Under the pieces are notes generated by a model that worked only from the letters and a program-made list of their open reading frames with translations, was not told the DNA's origin and ran no database searches. Both the position numbers and the translations under genes were made by a program. Shown here one piece after another: positions 35,325 to 47,089 of a stretch of 64,000 nt of DNA. Source of the stretch: Lanius collurio (Eukaryota > Chordata > Aves > Passeriformes > Laniidae); contig JACBWW010000016.1 in NCBI GenBank assembly GCA_020086605.1, forward strand, positions 558,001-622,000, read 5' to 3'. Position 1 is the stretch's first letter; each line of letters opens with the position of its first letter.

Positions 35325-35775
35325 GTGTCCGCTAATAAATAACCTCAGAGTCTTCTCCCTATCAGGCAGTGACATCCTGCATTTCTCTTCCCCGCTGCAC
35401 CAGCCCAAGACATTTAATGATGTGGTGCTCCTTACGGGTTGTGCTGCCCATGCTAAATATCTCCAGCCTTCACAAAATGGTGGACAGAGAGCCCAGCCCC
35501 GCCCTGCACCGCTCCCCTGCAGCCCTGGGCACAAAGGTCAGTGGTGGCGGCCCAGCAGCCCCCTCCTGTCCCCAGCACCGGTGCAGACCCCTCCACCGCT
35601 CTCGCCTGCGGTCGCTGGAGGATTTCATTAACTGCACAAAGTAAAAAATAATCAATTTCAGATGTTCCAGTGTTTGTGGTAATGGTCTCTATAACCATTC
35701 TGATTAGCCGAGTGAAATGGAATTTTTCTTTTAAATTACAGCGCGTTGACATTAAATATAGAGAAACTTTGTGTG
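35325..35775. promoter_or_regulatory. Candidate regulatory block in two parts
   Basis: Left part (35325-35480) has GTCCGCTAATAAATAACC near 35327-35344 and CATTTAATGATGTGG near 35411-35425. A GC-rich, CpG-bearing middle follows. Right part (35620-35765) has TTTCATTAACTGC, AAATAATCAATTTC, CTGATTAGCCG and CATTAAATATAG. Homeodomain-like cores are dense in the right part. Function inferred. Confidence 0.4.
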
Positions 35776-36305
35776 TGCGGGGGGAGGGGACAAGCTTTCT
35801 ACATTCATCCCTGTCCTTCTCCCCCCTTTCCCATCACTCCTCTATCTTTCCATCACCCCCTCCTCAGTCGCACCAAAATGTCCAGCGACTTCTTTCTGCT
35901 GCCCAGCAGACTGGATTGTTTTCTACACTGGGTTTTGTGAAATGTTTTCTGGTATTTGACTGGTGGGAGTGCATTTTCCCCTTTTTCAGACATTTATTTT
36001 TAAATTTTAAAAATATTTTCCACAATGCTTTTGGGATGGGGGCCAGTGCCACCACCAGGCTGGGCTTCTTCCCTCCATCCTCCTGGTGTCTTCCCTCCAT
36101 CCTCTGGGCTGCACATGCAGTGCTGCCACTCTCCCTTTTTGCTTTCCAATTTCCTTTTGGATCCTGGGCAGTGCAGTCCAGAGTGAAATAAGGAGAGCCC
36201 TGGCCATGTGCCTTGGGGATCATGCTGGACTCCTTCTTCCTCCCCTCCCCTTCCTGCATCCCTTCTCTTAGCCCAGGCTGAATTTTTCAGACTCCAACCA
36301 AGCCT
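35776..36305. other. No gene seen; short 22-base tandem repeat
   Basis: Pyrimidine-rich. cttccctccatcctc occurs at 36068-36082 and 36090-36104, a two-copy repeat with a 22-base period. No gene recognised. Confidence 0.5.
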
Positions 36306-36309
36306 GCAG

Positions 36310-36785
36310 CAGCCCTTCCATTATTAATTCTATTTTTTAAAATTTATTTTTCATGCCTTTTGCGCCCACCTTCCTCTGCTGGCCCTGTGGCCGGCACATG
36401 GTGGAGGCAGTGGGTGGACACTGGTGTGGCGGGGCTTTGGGCTTCTCCTTTTGATAAGCTGTCATCCCCCAGCCTCATGCAGGGATTTGATCAGAGCACT
36501 CTCTCGACCCCATGGAAGACATTAAATACCCTCCCAGACCCTTTTCTCTGTCTCCATCTCTGAACCTTTCACTCTCCTTTAATGAGAATTTCTCCTAATT
36601 ATTTCAGTGGCTGCAGCACAGGGACCGCAGTGTAGTTAGATCTTGATACTGGGACGTGACTGTTATGCTGATAAAGGCAAAAGATCAATAATTTAGGCCC
36701 TAGCGTTAATGGCAGAGCTGAGAGCTTAAGTGTCTGTATTCAGGTTTAGTCCTGAAGGTTCCTGGAGTATTAATGATTTCCAGAG
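36310..36785. promoter_or_regulatory. Candidate conserved noncoding block
   Basis: AT-rich with CATTATTAATTC near 36319-36330, CTCCTTTAATGAGAATTTC, CTCCTAATTATTTCAG near 36592-36607, AAAAGATCAATAATTTAGG near 36679-36697 and a CCTAGCGTTAATGGC core near 36699-36713. CpGs persist at 36654 and 36704. No coding frame. The density of TAAT cores suggests a homeodomain-responsive element. Confidence 0.45.
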
Positions 36786-39640
36786 GAGTTCTCCCCCTTC
36801 CCCTTTCCATGTGCTGCCATTGCTTTTTTCCTAGCCCTATCTGTCTTCAAACCCCCTTTCTACTCATATTTTTATTTCGGTTTTGTTTTTTTTTTTTCTT
36901 CATTGTTTGCTGCTATGAAGCCATTCTCCTTTACTTTTGCGTTGCCCCTTTCACAGTTTATCTGGGCATGTGGCAGTGTGTTAGGAAAACAAGGGAGGGA
37001 GGGGAAACAGGGTCAGGAGGAAGCATTAGAGGGGGTTAAAACAATGATCCATTCCTTTCTGTTTTGCTCTGGAGACTGCAGGATAGGTTGGATTGTCTGC
37101 TGGAGGTCTCTATCTGTGATGGAGATGGTGGTGCAGGTGGGGTTACCTTCAGCTCTCTGGGGCTGTGCCCTGCTCACCCACACTGTGCCTATGGATGCAA
37201 GTGGAGGGCGAAGACTTTCCTGGGTTTAATACCTTGCTTACTCTTTTCTTTTCTGTTTTCATACATACCCGCCGAGCCCTCAGCACAGCCCCCTCTCCTT
37301 TTCCTCTGCATCCTCACAGACCCATTTTTTGCTGCAGAAACTGAGGTGGGCTTGAAGGGGGCTGCTGGCAGAGGGAGGGCCATGCACTGTGTGTCCTCTG
37401 CAGAGCTGCTTTCCTGCCCTTGTCCTTTGGAAAAGGTCCTAGCATCGCTTGGTGCAGGGATGTTGGGCTGATTTGGGGTGGGATAGGGGTGCAGATGTAT
37501 CTGCTGAAGGTCCCAGTGTTCTGTGCTTCTTTCTCTCAGCATTGCAATCCATCTGCCTTCTTGCTTGCTAGATTTTCTCCCCCAGGCCAGCATGTCTGAG
37601 CAGATCCAGGGCTGACTGGAAGTCTTTGGAGGCCCAGGGTAGAAAGGGGGAAGTTTGAGAGAAGAGAGAGGTAGGAAACATTAACCAGTTTTCTAGTGGT
37701 TCATAAGCACTTTCCTCATAGTTTCTTTTTTTCCCCCCAGCTTGCTAGTAATTGAGAATTTGAGAAATACTGAGTTGATGTGAAGAAAGATGACAAATGA
37801 TAAAGGGAAATTGGGGGATAAAGACTGTAACTTAGCCATGAGGAGCCCTGGCTGGGAAACACTGCATTAGCTGGTTAATAGGAATTTTGACTGGGTTATC
37901 TCCATCCTGATTAGGGAAGTAAGGCTAGGAGTGTGTGGAGGAGTGTGTGGATGTTGTGTCTTTTTAGTCTGTTTGACACCCTGGGGTGTCCTTTGCTGCA
38001 AAGGAAATGGGAAGGATTTATTGAGAGTTGCAGAGCATCCCTCTTCTGCAGTTCTCCAGGTCTCTCCTGAGGACCCCTTCCCCTTGCCAGTCCTCCTCTG
38101 CCATCCCTGGTCCAAGATCTGGGCAGGAAGTGTCAAAGCTTCCTCTGTCCTAGCATCAAGAAGCATGTTGTATGTCCTGAGTGCCACAAACCAGACTCCA
38201 CAGAGGAGTTGGGAATACTGATTTTTGTTTTCTAAGGATGTCTCTCACTGCTGAGGCTGGCTCTTTCCTGAGGATCAGCACTGCTCTTTATTGTGCTTTC
38301 TTTTCTGATACTGTATGCTGTGGTTCTCATGGATCTTTGAGGGGGGAAAAAAGATCCAAAAATGCAAGTACTGCACTGAAGTGGAAGCTGGCAGCGCTGC
38401 CAGTGGCAGTGAGCTCTTCTTTCCCACTGCAGAGCAGGTATCTGCTCTGGTTTGTTCCCTTCCTCTTTGCTGGCAGCTGAAGGGTCACGCTGGCATCCTG
38501 GGCACGCAGTGCTCCTTTGCATACCCACAGACAGGCAGAGCAGGCTGGGCCTTGGTGAACACTCGTGGAGCTTCATAGTCCAGTTGGCTCCTCCTCGCCG
38601 GCTCGCTTTGGCAGGGCAAGCCAGAGTATAAATTAGTTTCAACTTATTCTAGTCACTGAAGTATAGAAATATAGCTGGGGACATGTGGGGATAACATCTG
38701 GGCAGTACGAAAGGGTTTGTTGGCTTTTATGGGATGGCATTAGTTGGGGCTGGGAGTGAGCAACCTCAGCAGCAGATTTTTTTTGAAGAACAGAAAGGTG
38801 TTTAAGTGCAGTTTTCAGAAACATGTGGTTGTGTATGCATATATCTGTCTATGCACACTCGTATTTGCGTGTATAGGAATACTAATGTGGAACTATGGGA
38901 ATATGAGCTGTTGGCCTTGTGTATAAGAAACTGTGTTGTAGAGGTGTTCCAGGGAATAAAGGAACTTCATGCAGAGTAGGCGACCATGTATTATATTTCC
39001 TCATGGGGGGTAAGGGATGATGTGTCCTCATCCCAAATACTTTATTTATTACTGAAAAGATGGAGAGTGACCTCATTGGGAATGTGGCCATGTGGGACCC
39101 TGGGCCAGTTCTCTGGTGTCGTAGGTGGTCATCTCCTTATTGATGATTACCTGTTATCCAGGCAAGAAACTTGAGTACCATCTTGAGCATCTCTTTGTGT
39201 TTCCTCCTTGCTTTTCCCAGCAAGTCTCTGTTCTCCTGGGCAGGAGGTTCAACAGCCACCTGATGTTCCTGCTTGAGTGTTTCCTGGTTGAGTTATGTGT
39301 TTACACCTGGATGTCTGGTAGCCAAATTCAGCTGACTTCAGTAGGACCTTCCTTATCTCAGTCTGCGCAAGGTGTGTGTTGGATTTGCCAAGCTTGGTTA
39401 GGAGGTTGATTTCTGGATGCTCTGGCCTTAGGTGGAGTATTTGCAGAGCTTGTCTCTTCAACAAGCTTTGGAGAGTACTTTTAGGGACAAATATGAGTAG
39501 CTGTAGGTTTTTTGAGCCACCAAACTGGTGGTGAAGTAGGGGAGAATTCCCCAAAGCTCTGCTGATATTTGTGGTGGGTAGCCTTGGGGAGCAGGTATTT
39601 GTATCAGAAACATTATTAGAGAGGCTGAATTGAATACTGC
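36786..39640. other. No gene seen
   Basis: Long stretch with T-rich run at 36880-36900 and no recognisable gene. The region 38640-39060 is moderately AT-rich with no clear motif pairing. No repeats of a known family. Confidence 0.5.
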
Positions 39641-39644
39641 ATGC

Positions 39645-39815
39645 TGTCGGGGGAGCAGTAAAAGCCATTTACAAAAGAAGCCAAGAGAAGATCAGTAGAA
39701 ATGCGCACAAACCCTAAGAATCCCGATGTGACGCCTGAATAATTGCCCATTTGTCTGGGGAAAAAGATTAATCTGGCCAGGGTTCATTTTAACAGGATTA
39801 TTGAATGGGGTGGGA
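39645..39815. promoter_or_regulatory. Candidate conserved noncoding block
   Basis: Begins with ATTTACAAAAGAAGCC, keeps CpGs (aatgcgcac, tcccgatgtgacgcc) and contains the perfect palindrome AGATTAATCT at 39765-39774, two overlapping GATTA homeodomain cores. GGATTATTGAATGG follows at 39795-39808. No coding frame recognised. Confidence 0.4.
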
Positions 39816-42045
39816 GGGAAGCAGAGGGAAAGAGGCTCTTGGATTTTTACATATGACTTCAGACCATGGATCTTTCTTTTCCAATGGCCCCAGAAGGAGG
39901 GGAAAGTGTCAGGAGCTGGAGTGGCTTTGGTGGATGTCAGTGAGTGAGCTCTGGTGAGACAGTTGGGACCATGGAGGTCTGGCCTGGTCATTCCCTCTGT
40001 GCTGCCTCATTGGGCACTTTGGTGCTCTTTGGGGTGGCTGATGGAATGTGCTCTTTGTGAGGAGCTGAAATTGGCAATTCAGCAGGTTTTAACCCTGCCA
40101 AGGAAAAAAGATATATTTTACCCAGCCAATAGCATGAAGTCCTGTGTGTCTCCCCTGAGGGCTGCCATCAGGTCATTTGTGTCCATCGCATGCTACTTCT
40201 TGGGAGAAGTCAGGACAGAGAAATGGGGGGAATTTTTGGGAGGGACATAGACTTTCATCAGCCTCTGATGAAGGGTATGGGAGGGACTTCTGGTGGGGCT
40301 GTATTACCCATTCAGTCACCAAGGGACCGTTCTGCCTCCTGAACTACCTTGTGTTGATGGAAACCCTTTCATGGGGATCAGGTTCTCGAAGGTGTTCAGG
40401 AGCATGATGTTTTCTGTCTGTCAGTGCTTGGCTGCCTTATGACCCTGATAATGGCAACTCTCCTGTCATAGGCTCCTTTTTTGGCATTAAATGTGTTTTC
40501 TTCTTAAAGCAGCTTTTTACCCTTAAAAACAGAGAGGTGTATGATGAGAAGGGGGACAGTGCTGCTGCCTCTGCAATGTCCCCACAAAGCAGATCACACA
40601 AAATAAAGCAAAAGGAGAAGTGTTCTTATGTCATTGCCTGCATTTATGTGTGTGTGTCTTATGTCTCTGTGCATGCTTCATATTAAACTACTGCAATTGT
40701 TCTCCAGTGTTCCCAGAGCACTATTGATGTGTGTCAGGTACTGAAACTTCTTTTAAGCCTGCCTTATGTTTAGAATATCTGGCATATTTGGTGAGCAGAA
40801 AAAGAAGCAAGAGGATAAACGTGGGAGGAAAAACAAGGGGGCAGCTCTGACTGTCTGGTGTGCTATCCTCCCTGCCCTCCCCTGTCTTGGCTCTTCAGGT
40901 GAATATCTATTTGTTAGTCTTTTGATGGGATCTCTCTTTTTTGGAAGAGAGAGAACTGTGCTGGAGCTCCCATCTTCCTTTTGGGTAGTGGTGAATGTGT
41001 TCAGAGTGGGATGGGGTAAGCAAGTTCCATGGCACTCACGTAAACACACCTCACTGTTTCATAAAAGCATCATTTTCCTATTTTCCTGTTTCCATGCATC
41101 TTAACCGACTGCTTATTTCTAAAAAGTCTTTCTGCAAGCAGCATTGTCTCTTACAGACATGTGAGGGGAATTAACGCAGTGTTGCCTTCTAACCACTCTT
41201 TCTTCAGCCTGTCCTGCTCTCCTGTGCTGTGCAGCAGAACCCTGTATCCTTTTCCAGGACATACTTTCTTATTTTCCTGTTCCGAGATGTTCCTACTCCC
41301 CATGTCCACCTTGCTCCCACTGCTTGGTTTCTGCCAGTTCCATTTATTCAGCCATGTCTGCAAGGAGCTGAGAGGGCTGGGGATGTAGAGAAGACATAGC
41401 CATCTGAATTTCCCTGGGGAACACTGTGGGCATTTTCTCACAGTATAGCCTGTGTATCTCCAGAACCTCATTGAGGGCTGCAAGCCACAAGTCTGTCCAA
41501 ATGCTTGAAGCTGGGACCTGGCTGATTAGTTCCCTGAGAACAGTGGTTGTTTTGGAAGGAGATATGTGTGGCAGAGCCTCACCAGCACATCTGGTCCCAT
41601 CCCTGCAAGACAAGCCCTGTGGACTGGGTAGGGATGGGTTGCAGTCTGGCTTTTGGTACTGCACTGAGGATCCTCTGTCTTTAAGATGGGCATACAGAGG
41701 TAGGAGGCTGAGGAGTCCTGGAACATCTGGGACAAGTATTGTCATTCCATCTCTGGCACATCCCATGGTTCACTGTAGCTGCTAATACTCCTCAGAGCCT
41801 GTTCCTGAGGAAATAGTGTTCCCCTGCATAGGCTGGGTGCTTTCCTTCCATGATTCTGTGGGATGGCTGAAGGCTGCACCCCAAGGCAAGCAGCCAGGTA
41901 GAGCTTCCTCTTTCCTAATGTCTGGTCCTTCTTAAGTCATTTAAATAGCAAATGAACTTCAGTGGGCTCCGCAGAAGCGTGAGGTTGGGGCTCTGCTTGT
42001 CCATTATTTTTCCCCATGCCAGGGATATGCTGAGCCAGGGATGAA
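39816..42045. other. No gene seen
   Basis: G+T-rich with a moderately AT-rich stretch at 40470-40760. No domain, repeat family or site cluster recognised. Confidence 0.5.
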
Positions 42046-42049
42046 TGAT

Positions 42050-42180
42050 TGGGAATCAACAAGGTGTTTAAACACCAGAATTGAAATTAATGTCCCCTCA
42101 TTGCTGGTGAGGTTGCCAATACATTACAGCAAGCACCTTCCCAAAGTGAAATGAATGTTTGTTTATCCTCATGAAATATA
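42050..42180. promoter_or_regulatory. Candidate block with forkhead-type palindrome
   Basis: GGTGTTTAAACACC at 42063-42076 is a perfect 14-base palindrome. It places TGTTTA and TAAACA, the core bound by forkhead factors, back to back. GAAATTAATGTCCCC follows near 42082-42096. This is the first of four blocks in a 1.1-kb cluster. Confidence 0.4.
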
Positions 42181-42309
42181 CATCAAAACATGTTGGTGGG
42201 AGAGGCTGCTAAAGAGAACTGGACTGCTCTTCCTTAATTCCCATCTGGGAGCAGGCACTGCTCCTTTCCTTTCCTCTCTGGGCCTTAGTTTTGAAGCCTC
42301 ACCCATCTG

Positions 42310-42470
42310 CAGCTGTGTATCCAAAAGCATTAATGTGGCTGTAATGAAAACTCTGGTTGATCTGTCCAAAGATATTGATGAGTGGTCCTCAATCGTATTA
42401 ATCTTCTCATTGCGGGAGGAAATGAAGGCAGTGAGCGGGGCTGTCAGGTGCTGCTGGAAGAGGAAGGTGA
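42310..42470. promoter_or_regulatory. Candidate regulatory block or exon
   Basis: AT-richer block with GCATTAATGTGGCTGTAATG near 42328-42347 and CAATCGTATTAATC near 42390-42403. The same interval has a CAG acceptor (AG 42311-42312), a frame open for 51 codons and a GTGAGT donor at 42467-42472, so a plus-strand exon is possible. The opposite strand is open too, so the frame is weak evidence. Confidence 0.35.
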
Positions 42471-42569
42471 GTCGGGAGCAGGAACGGCTGCGGCTAGCCT
42501 GGCCCTGCCTCCAGGGCTGCACTGTCTCCTGGTTCTGCCTGGTTTTTTCATTTTTTTTTTGGTTCTCTT

Positions 42570-42740
42570 AGAAGCTGGAAATGAAGTGACCGCCCCTCGG
42601 CTGGACTGCACGACGCAATTCCAGGCCGGTATTTAACATTCAAATCATTAGATTTCTGCCGATAAATCCATTACTGTTAATTATATTGGAGGGGCTAACG
42701 ATCCGTCGACAATATTCCACCACTGATTCCCATTTGTGTC
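42570..42740. promoter_or_regulatory. Candidate conserved noncoding element
   Basis: CpG-keeping left part (gtgaccgcccctcggctgga, then ctgcacgacgc). AT-rich middle includes CAAATCATTAGATTTC and CCATTACTGTTAATTATATTGG near 42668-42689. Then GATCCGTCGACAATATTCC, where ACAAT is a SOX-like core. The 14-mer ATTACTGTTAATTA at 42670-42683 recurs exactly at 62521-62534. Confidence 0.5.
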
Positions 42741-42869
42741 AAATGGCCACCTCACCTCCTGTCCCTGCTGGGGCGTGTTTTGGGGGGTTCCCCCCTCCTT
42801 TGCAGCTTTCTCCGTGGTGTGGTTGGTGCTCCTGCCATCCCCTTCTCTCGGAGTGCCGGCTGCTCCTCA

Positions 42870-43170
42870 ATAGGAACATGCTACACTTCTTTATAGCTTA
42901 TGGCAAACTGCCTTGATTACTTCTACTGTTGTACCCATTATGTGAATTAAATATGTATTCAGTTGCATGCTGCTTGCGTTGTTATTGCAGGGTGACATAT
43001 GGTAGTGACTCAATTAGAATGAAACTAGCATTAGATAACCCTTCTGAGTACATGCATCCCAGCCTGCTCGGCAGCCTGACTGCTGCCGCCACCACTGCTG
43101 CCTTGCCTCATCTCCCGTTAGCGCCAGGCTGTGCATCCCATTAGGCATTATGAGATCCAGTGGTGGGCGT
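42870..43170. promoter_or_regulatory. Candidate conserved noncoding element
   Basis: AT-rich from 42870 with CTTTATAGCTTATGG, TTATGTGAATTAAATATG near 42938-42955 and GACTCAATTAGAATG near 43007-43021, then AGCATTAGATAACC. It ends in a CpG-bearing GCC-repeat-like stretch (43080-43130) and GCATTATGAGATCC. The coherent 300-base island and the CpGs argue for constraint. No coding frame is convincing. Confidence 0.5.
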
Positions 43171-44310
43171 TAGTCAGGAGCACAGCGGGAGGAGGCCGTG
43201 CGGGATGAGGCCATGGCCCATGGGTGCTGTCGTGTTGCCTGCAGCAGGACGGATGCTGGCACCGATGCTCACAGTGATGCTCACAACAGTGCAGCGATGC
43301 GGTTTGCACACTGGGCTTTCCATCCCAACCCTGTTTACCTTTCCTTGGCAGTACTGCCTGAATGTTTCAGAACCCAGAAATTCCCAAGCACAGGGACTAT
43401 TCACTGAGTCCCAGCCAGGTGTGCTTTGATGGGAAGCAATGCCCCCCCTTGCAAGCACCTGTTGGCACCAGGATGAAGCTCCTAGTGTTTGAAGGTGTCT
43501 TCAAAGCAGCAGCAAAAAGCATCTGAGTTTGGTTTGATACACGGCTGCTCGTGGCTGCTAAATGGCACCAAACTTTCTGTGAAGGAAAGGGATCAGATAG
43601 GGGTGGTGTTTTCCTGCATTCTCTCTCTCTGTGAGAGTGAGAATGTCTTGATGGGAGCTGGGTGTTTGGGGCTTTCAGCAGGGCAGCGGTGGGTGGCTTT
43701 GGCACTGCTGCCCTCTGGTGCCACACCGGTTGCTCCCCAGGGAGCCCTGGTGGGGCCTGGAGGGCTGCCTTCAATGGAACTAGACTGTTTTCTGCTTCTT
43801 CAGTTTCCTTATGCCCTACAAAAAACATCCTAAGTCTTCCATTTCTTGAAGCTATAAAGGCTGAGTTTCCCTGCATGCTGCTTCCATCGTTTCTGTCCAT
43901 TGGAGGGCTCTGCTGCAAGCACAGCAGATGTTGTTGGTCCTGCAGATAAGTTTCCAGCCTTGAATTTTGGTAACCAAAACCTGGAAGGTTTGCCTATTCC
44001 ACACAACAACCAAACTTGCTGTGCCTATCCTCAGGGCATTTGGTCTCCCCAGAGCTTGGGGAGTGAGTAAAGCAAGTTGTGAGCCTTCCCCTTTGGCTCC
44101 AAACCCACTGATTTTGCTTTACAGCTCTGTGAATTGTTTGTCAGCAAATCCTAATGCAAAAGTAAATAGGAAATGGATTAATTATATAAGTATGGGTGGG
44201 TTTCAGAAGCAAATCTCAGCCTGTGGGCTGTTTGCAAATGTTTCTCTCCAGGGTTTGCTCTCTGGTTAGTCCCAGCGCCCAGTTTTCCCTCTCATGTTGG
44301 GCAAAGGGAG
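43171..44310. other. No gene seen; small CT/GA hairpin
   Basis: Featureless except an 11-base imperfect hairpin at 43618-43644 (ATTCTC and CTCTC pairing with GAGAG and GAGAAT). Confidence 0.5.
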
Positions 44311-44314
44311 GGCC

Positions 44315-44560
44315 TTTTTTTCTGTATAAAGCAAATAATGGCACCAATCAGCGAGCAAATAACATACTTCCCGGTGACAGGACTGAGCTAAATACAAATT
44401 TTATCCAGGTACATATATAGCTATTGAGAGGGATGTTTATGAATGGGAAATAATACAGCTCGACAAAAAACACCAAACATTTGTGCGTTTTTCCACATCA
44501 CAGCTCGGAGTTTTGTTTGCACCTTTCATTGTGCCTTCATTCTTTGCCGTTCTCGTGCAT
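44315..44560. promoter_or_regulatory. Candidate element with NF-Y box between repeated AT motifs
   Basis: CCAATCAGCG at 44344-44353 fits the NF-Y CCAAT-box consensus. It is flanked by two copies of AGCAAATAA at 44330-44338 and 44354-44362, 24 bases apart. A TATAAA lies at 44325-44330. The AT-rich block continues with CGGTGACAGGACTGAGC and AATACAGCTCGAC. It might be a promoter or an enhancer. No transcript start can be shown. Confidence 0.45.
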
Positions 44561-45288
44561 GTTCCCTGTGAGCCTGTGTGGGGGTGTGTGTACACAGGGG
44601 CTGCCAGGCACATTATGCTGTCAGACCACTGCGGGAAGCTTCATTCTTGCTTTTGCCAAGTGGGAAGTTTCTTTTCGCAGAAGAATAAAGGACTTTCCCA
44701 GCAGAGAACTAGGAGTCTGTGGTAAGGTGGTTGCTTCTGGAGCCCTAATCCTTTAGCTCATTCCAGATAGTAGCCTAAATCCTATTAGCATCCTTCTAGG
44801 CTCAGGGTTTTCTGAGCAGCTCTAGCTTTGCAGCATAGCACAGCTTGTGGTGCAGAGGACAAGCAGGGTCTGTCCAGTGAACCTGAACTGTGGTGGGTGC
44901 TGCATGAGGACCTCCCGGCTCTGGGAAAATTGTGGAGAGGATGCTCTTGTGCAAACATTGTTTTTGTTTGAGCTCTTCAGATTTTGAATGCTTGGCAGAG
45001 CTTGGTGCTGATGTTGCTCTGGGGTCCTGAGGTGTCAGAGCACAGGGTTCAGTTTCCAAACCCGAAGCGTTTCTAATTGGTAGGTGTGTTTTCCTCCACA
45101 AGCAGAGTAGGCAGGGTGAGCTGGTGTGGTGTGGGGCTCTTGGAGCAGGATCCGTCCCTTTATTGCTTGCCTTGCTATCGCTTGGGTTGCTTTGGGCTAG
45201 AAAACCGTCAGCTCATACAAATGACTGACAGCAGCCAGCGTCAGCCCTTGGCAGGTATGTAAACAAAAGAGGGAACCATTTTCTGCTT
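44561..45288. other. No gene seen
   Basis: Plain G+T-rich sequence. Confidence 0.5.
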
Positions 45289-45292
45289 GCTC

Positions 45293-45346
45293 TTTTTTTT
45301 CCCCTTTTTTTTTTGGCTTGTTTTTTTCTTTTTTTTTTTTTTGTTT
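45293..45346. repeat. Interrupted poly-T tract
   Basis: About 54 bases made almost wholly of T, interrupted by cccc, ggc and g. On the other strand it would read as a long A-rich tail, but no retroelement body is recognisable beside it. Confidence 0.9.
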
Positions 45347-46010
45347 ACTTGAAAGTGATGTGGAGTGATGTCACCCTGTGCACATCCCCATTCAGGGCTG
45401 GTGAGGGCCTTGCCTGGTGTCAAGCTGCAGGGTATCATCTTGGTTTTAAAGCTGCTTTACACAAAGGAGTTGGAGAAGCAGGTAACTGAGGGGCTGCAGG
45501 GATAGTTACCTGTTCTCCATGTTTTCTGAGCCCTCCAAACCTCCCTCTCCTCTGAGCATCCCCTCCAGCCTCATCCTTTGACTGCTGACGGCTGCATCCC
45601 TGCTGGTTTCTGTAAGCTGCCTGGTGAGCACTGCTCCCAGGTCTGCAGGCTGTCAAGGGCTGTGTCTCTCTCCAATTGATTGGAAAAGTTCTTGTGCATG
45701 TAATTATTTTTTAAATTCTTTTTCTGAGTGAAGAACACCACCTGAGTAGGTCTCTGTTTGTCAGGCCTGCACAGCTCGTGCAGAATAGGGGCGAGCTTGC
45801 AAACAGGGACTTAAAATGAACACCAATGCAGTCCTATCAAGGAAAAGCAAAAATATAGGAAAAAGTGCATTTTTTTTTTCTGCTGGACTTTTGCTTTCCA
45901 AAGTGCTAGGCAGTTTCTTAAGGTGTTTATTATTTTTGGTTTTGTTAATATCGATGCCTTTTCCTAGTGTTAAAATCAAGAGTCAGACACAGTTAGAAGG
46001 GGAAAAAGGG
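45347..46010. other. No gene seen
   Basis: Mixed sequence with AT-rich patches at 45690-45730 and 45860-45975. No repeats or palindromes of note. Confidence 0.5.
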
Positions 46011-46014
46011 ATTT

Positions 46015-46140
46015 TACCTTGGTGCACACGTTTAGGTCAGGTGCACTGAAGTGCACCTGCAAATGCACACACCATAAAGATCTGGTATAACATTATAGGT
46101 CTTTCTAATTAGCATATCTATCAAAAATTCCCCAATGAGA
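46015..46140. promoter_or_regulatory. Inverted E-box pair (ZEB/SNAI type) and AT-rich block
   Basis: CAGGTGCACT at 46038-46047 and AGTGCACCTG at 46050-46059 form a perfect 10-base inverted repeat with a two-base spacer. Each arm carries a CAGGTG E-box, the site bound by ZEB and SNAI repressors and some bHLH factors. The block continues AT-rich with TTTCTAATTAGCATATC near 46102-46118. Repressor binding is inferred. Confidence 0.4.
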
Positions 46141-47085
46141 GGCTTGAGTGAGCCCCCCTCCCAAGGAACCTTCCCCTGGATGGTTCAATCTTAGTTTACA
46201 GAATGTGTTCTGGAGAGGACCTTGGGATCTGGGACACACTGACCTTTACTTACAAAGCTTCTAAAATATTTAGTCTCCTAGTTTAACAAACAAGTCCAAG
46301 AATGTAGGCAAAAGCATCAGGAACAGAAGCTGCAAAAAGGCATGAAAGGGATATAAAATAAAAAGCAAAAATCTCCATGGCATCAATATAAGCTGGCAGT
46401 ACTTACTTGATTGGGTTCCCCCTTCCCCTCCCTACTGCTGGGTGCTGGGGTCACCTGTGAAGCTGCAGAAGGGAGCCGACAATAGCCGGAATGGCAGCCA
46501 TGTGTTTGATTTCAACTCCAGGGATTTCACAAGAGTGAAAGGAGATAAAAAACACCATGAGGCCACTAAGCCACCAGCTCGAGTGGATTATCTAAGTGGA
46601 TTAGGGATTCCTGACCAAGGACTGGTGTGGAGCAGATGAGGTTTTGCCTGCTGCTGCTGTGGGGTTATGATGGCCAATGGTAGGTTGAATCCTCCATCTC
46701 TGATATCTGCAACCCCTCTCCCCCTTGCTGCCCAGCCTCCACTCCCCCAAATAGGTTCTGTGAGTGCTGCCCAGCCCATTCCTGCCCTTGGGTGTGGGCA
46801 GTCGCTCACTCTAAGCTGGCATTGAAGGGAAGCTGGGGTATGGTCCTCTGTCCCTCATTTCTGAAGCCATTGTGTACCCAAGGAATATGGGTAGAGGGTG
46901 GGGGCAGCGAACTCCCTGTTCCTTTGTGTCTTGGTCCAAAATCCCAACACTTTGCTTCAGAAGCACTACACTCATCTCTGAGAGTCTCCCAACCCTTCGT
47001 TTAGGTGGGAAGAAAACTCAGGCCTCTCTCCACATGTAACATGCCTCCACTTTTTTCCCCTTTTTCTCTTACTCTCCTTTTTTTT
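46141..47085. other. No gene seen
   Basis: Plain sequence; no recognised domain or repeat. Confidence 0.5.
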
Positions 47086-47089
47086 CACT

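Noticed and set aside
45293..45346. Poly-T as the tail of an antisense retroposed gene copy
   Set aside because: No open frame or gene-like sequence adjoins it. CR1 elements in birds also lack poly-A tails.
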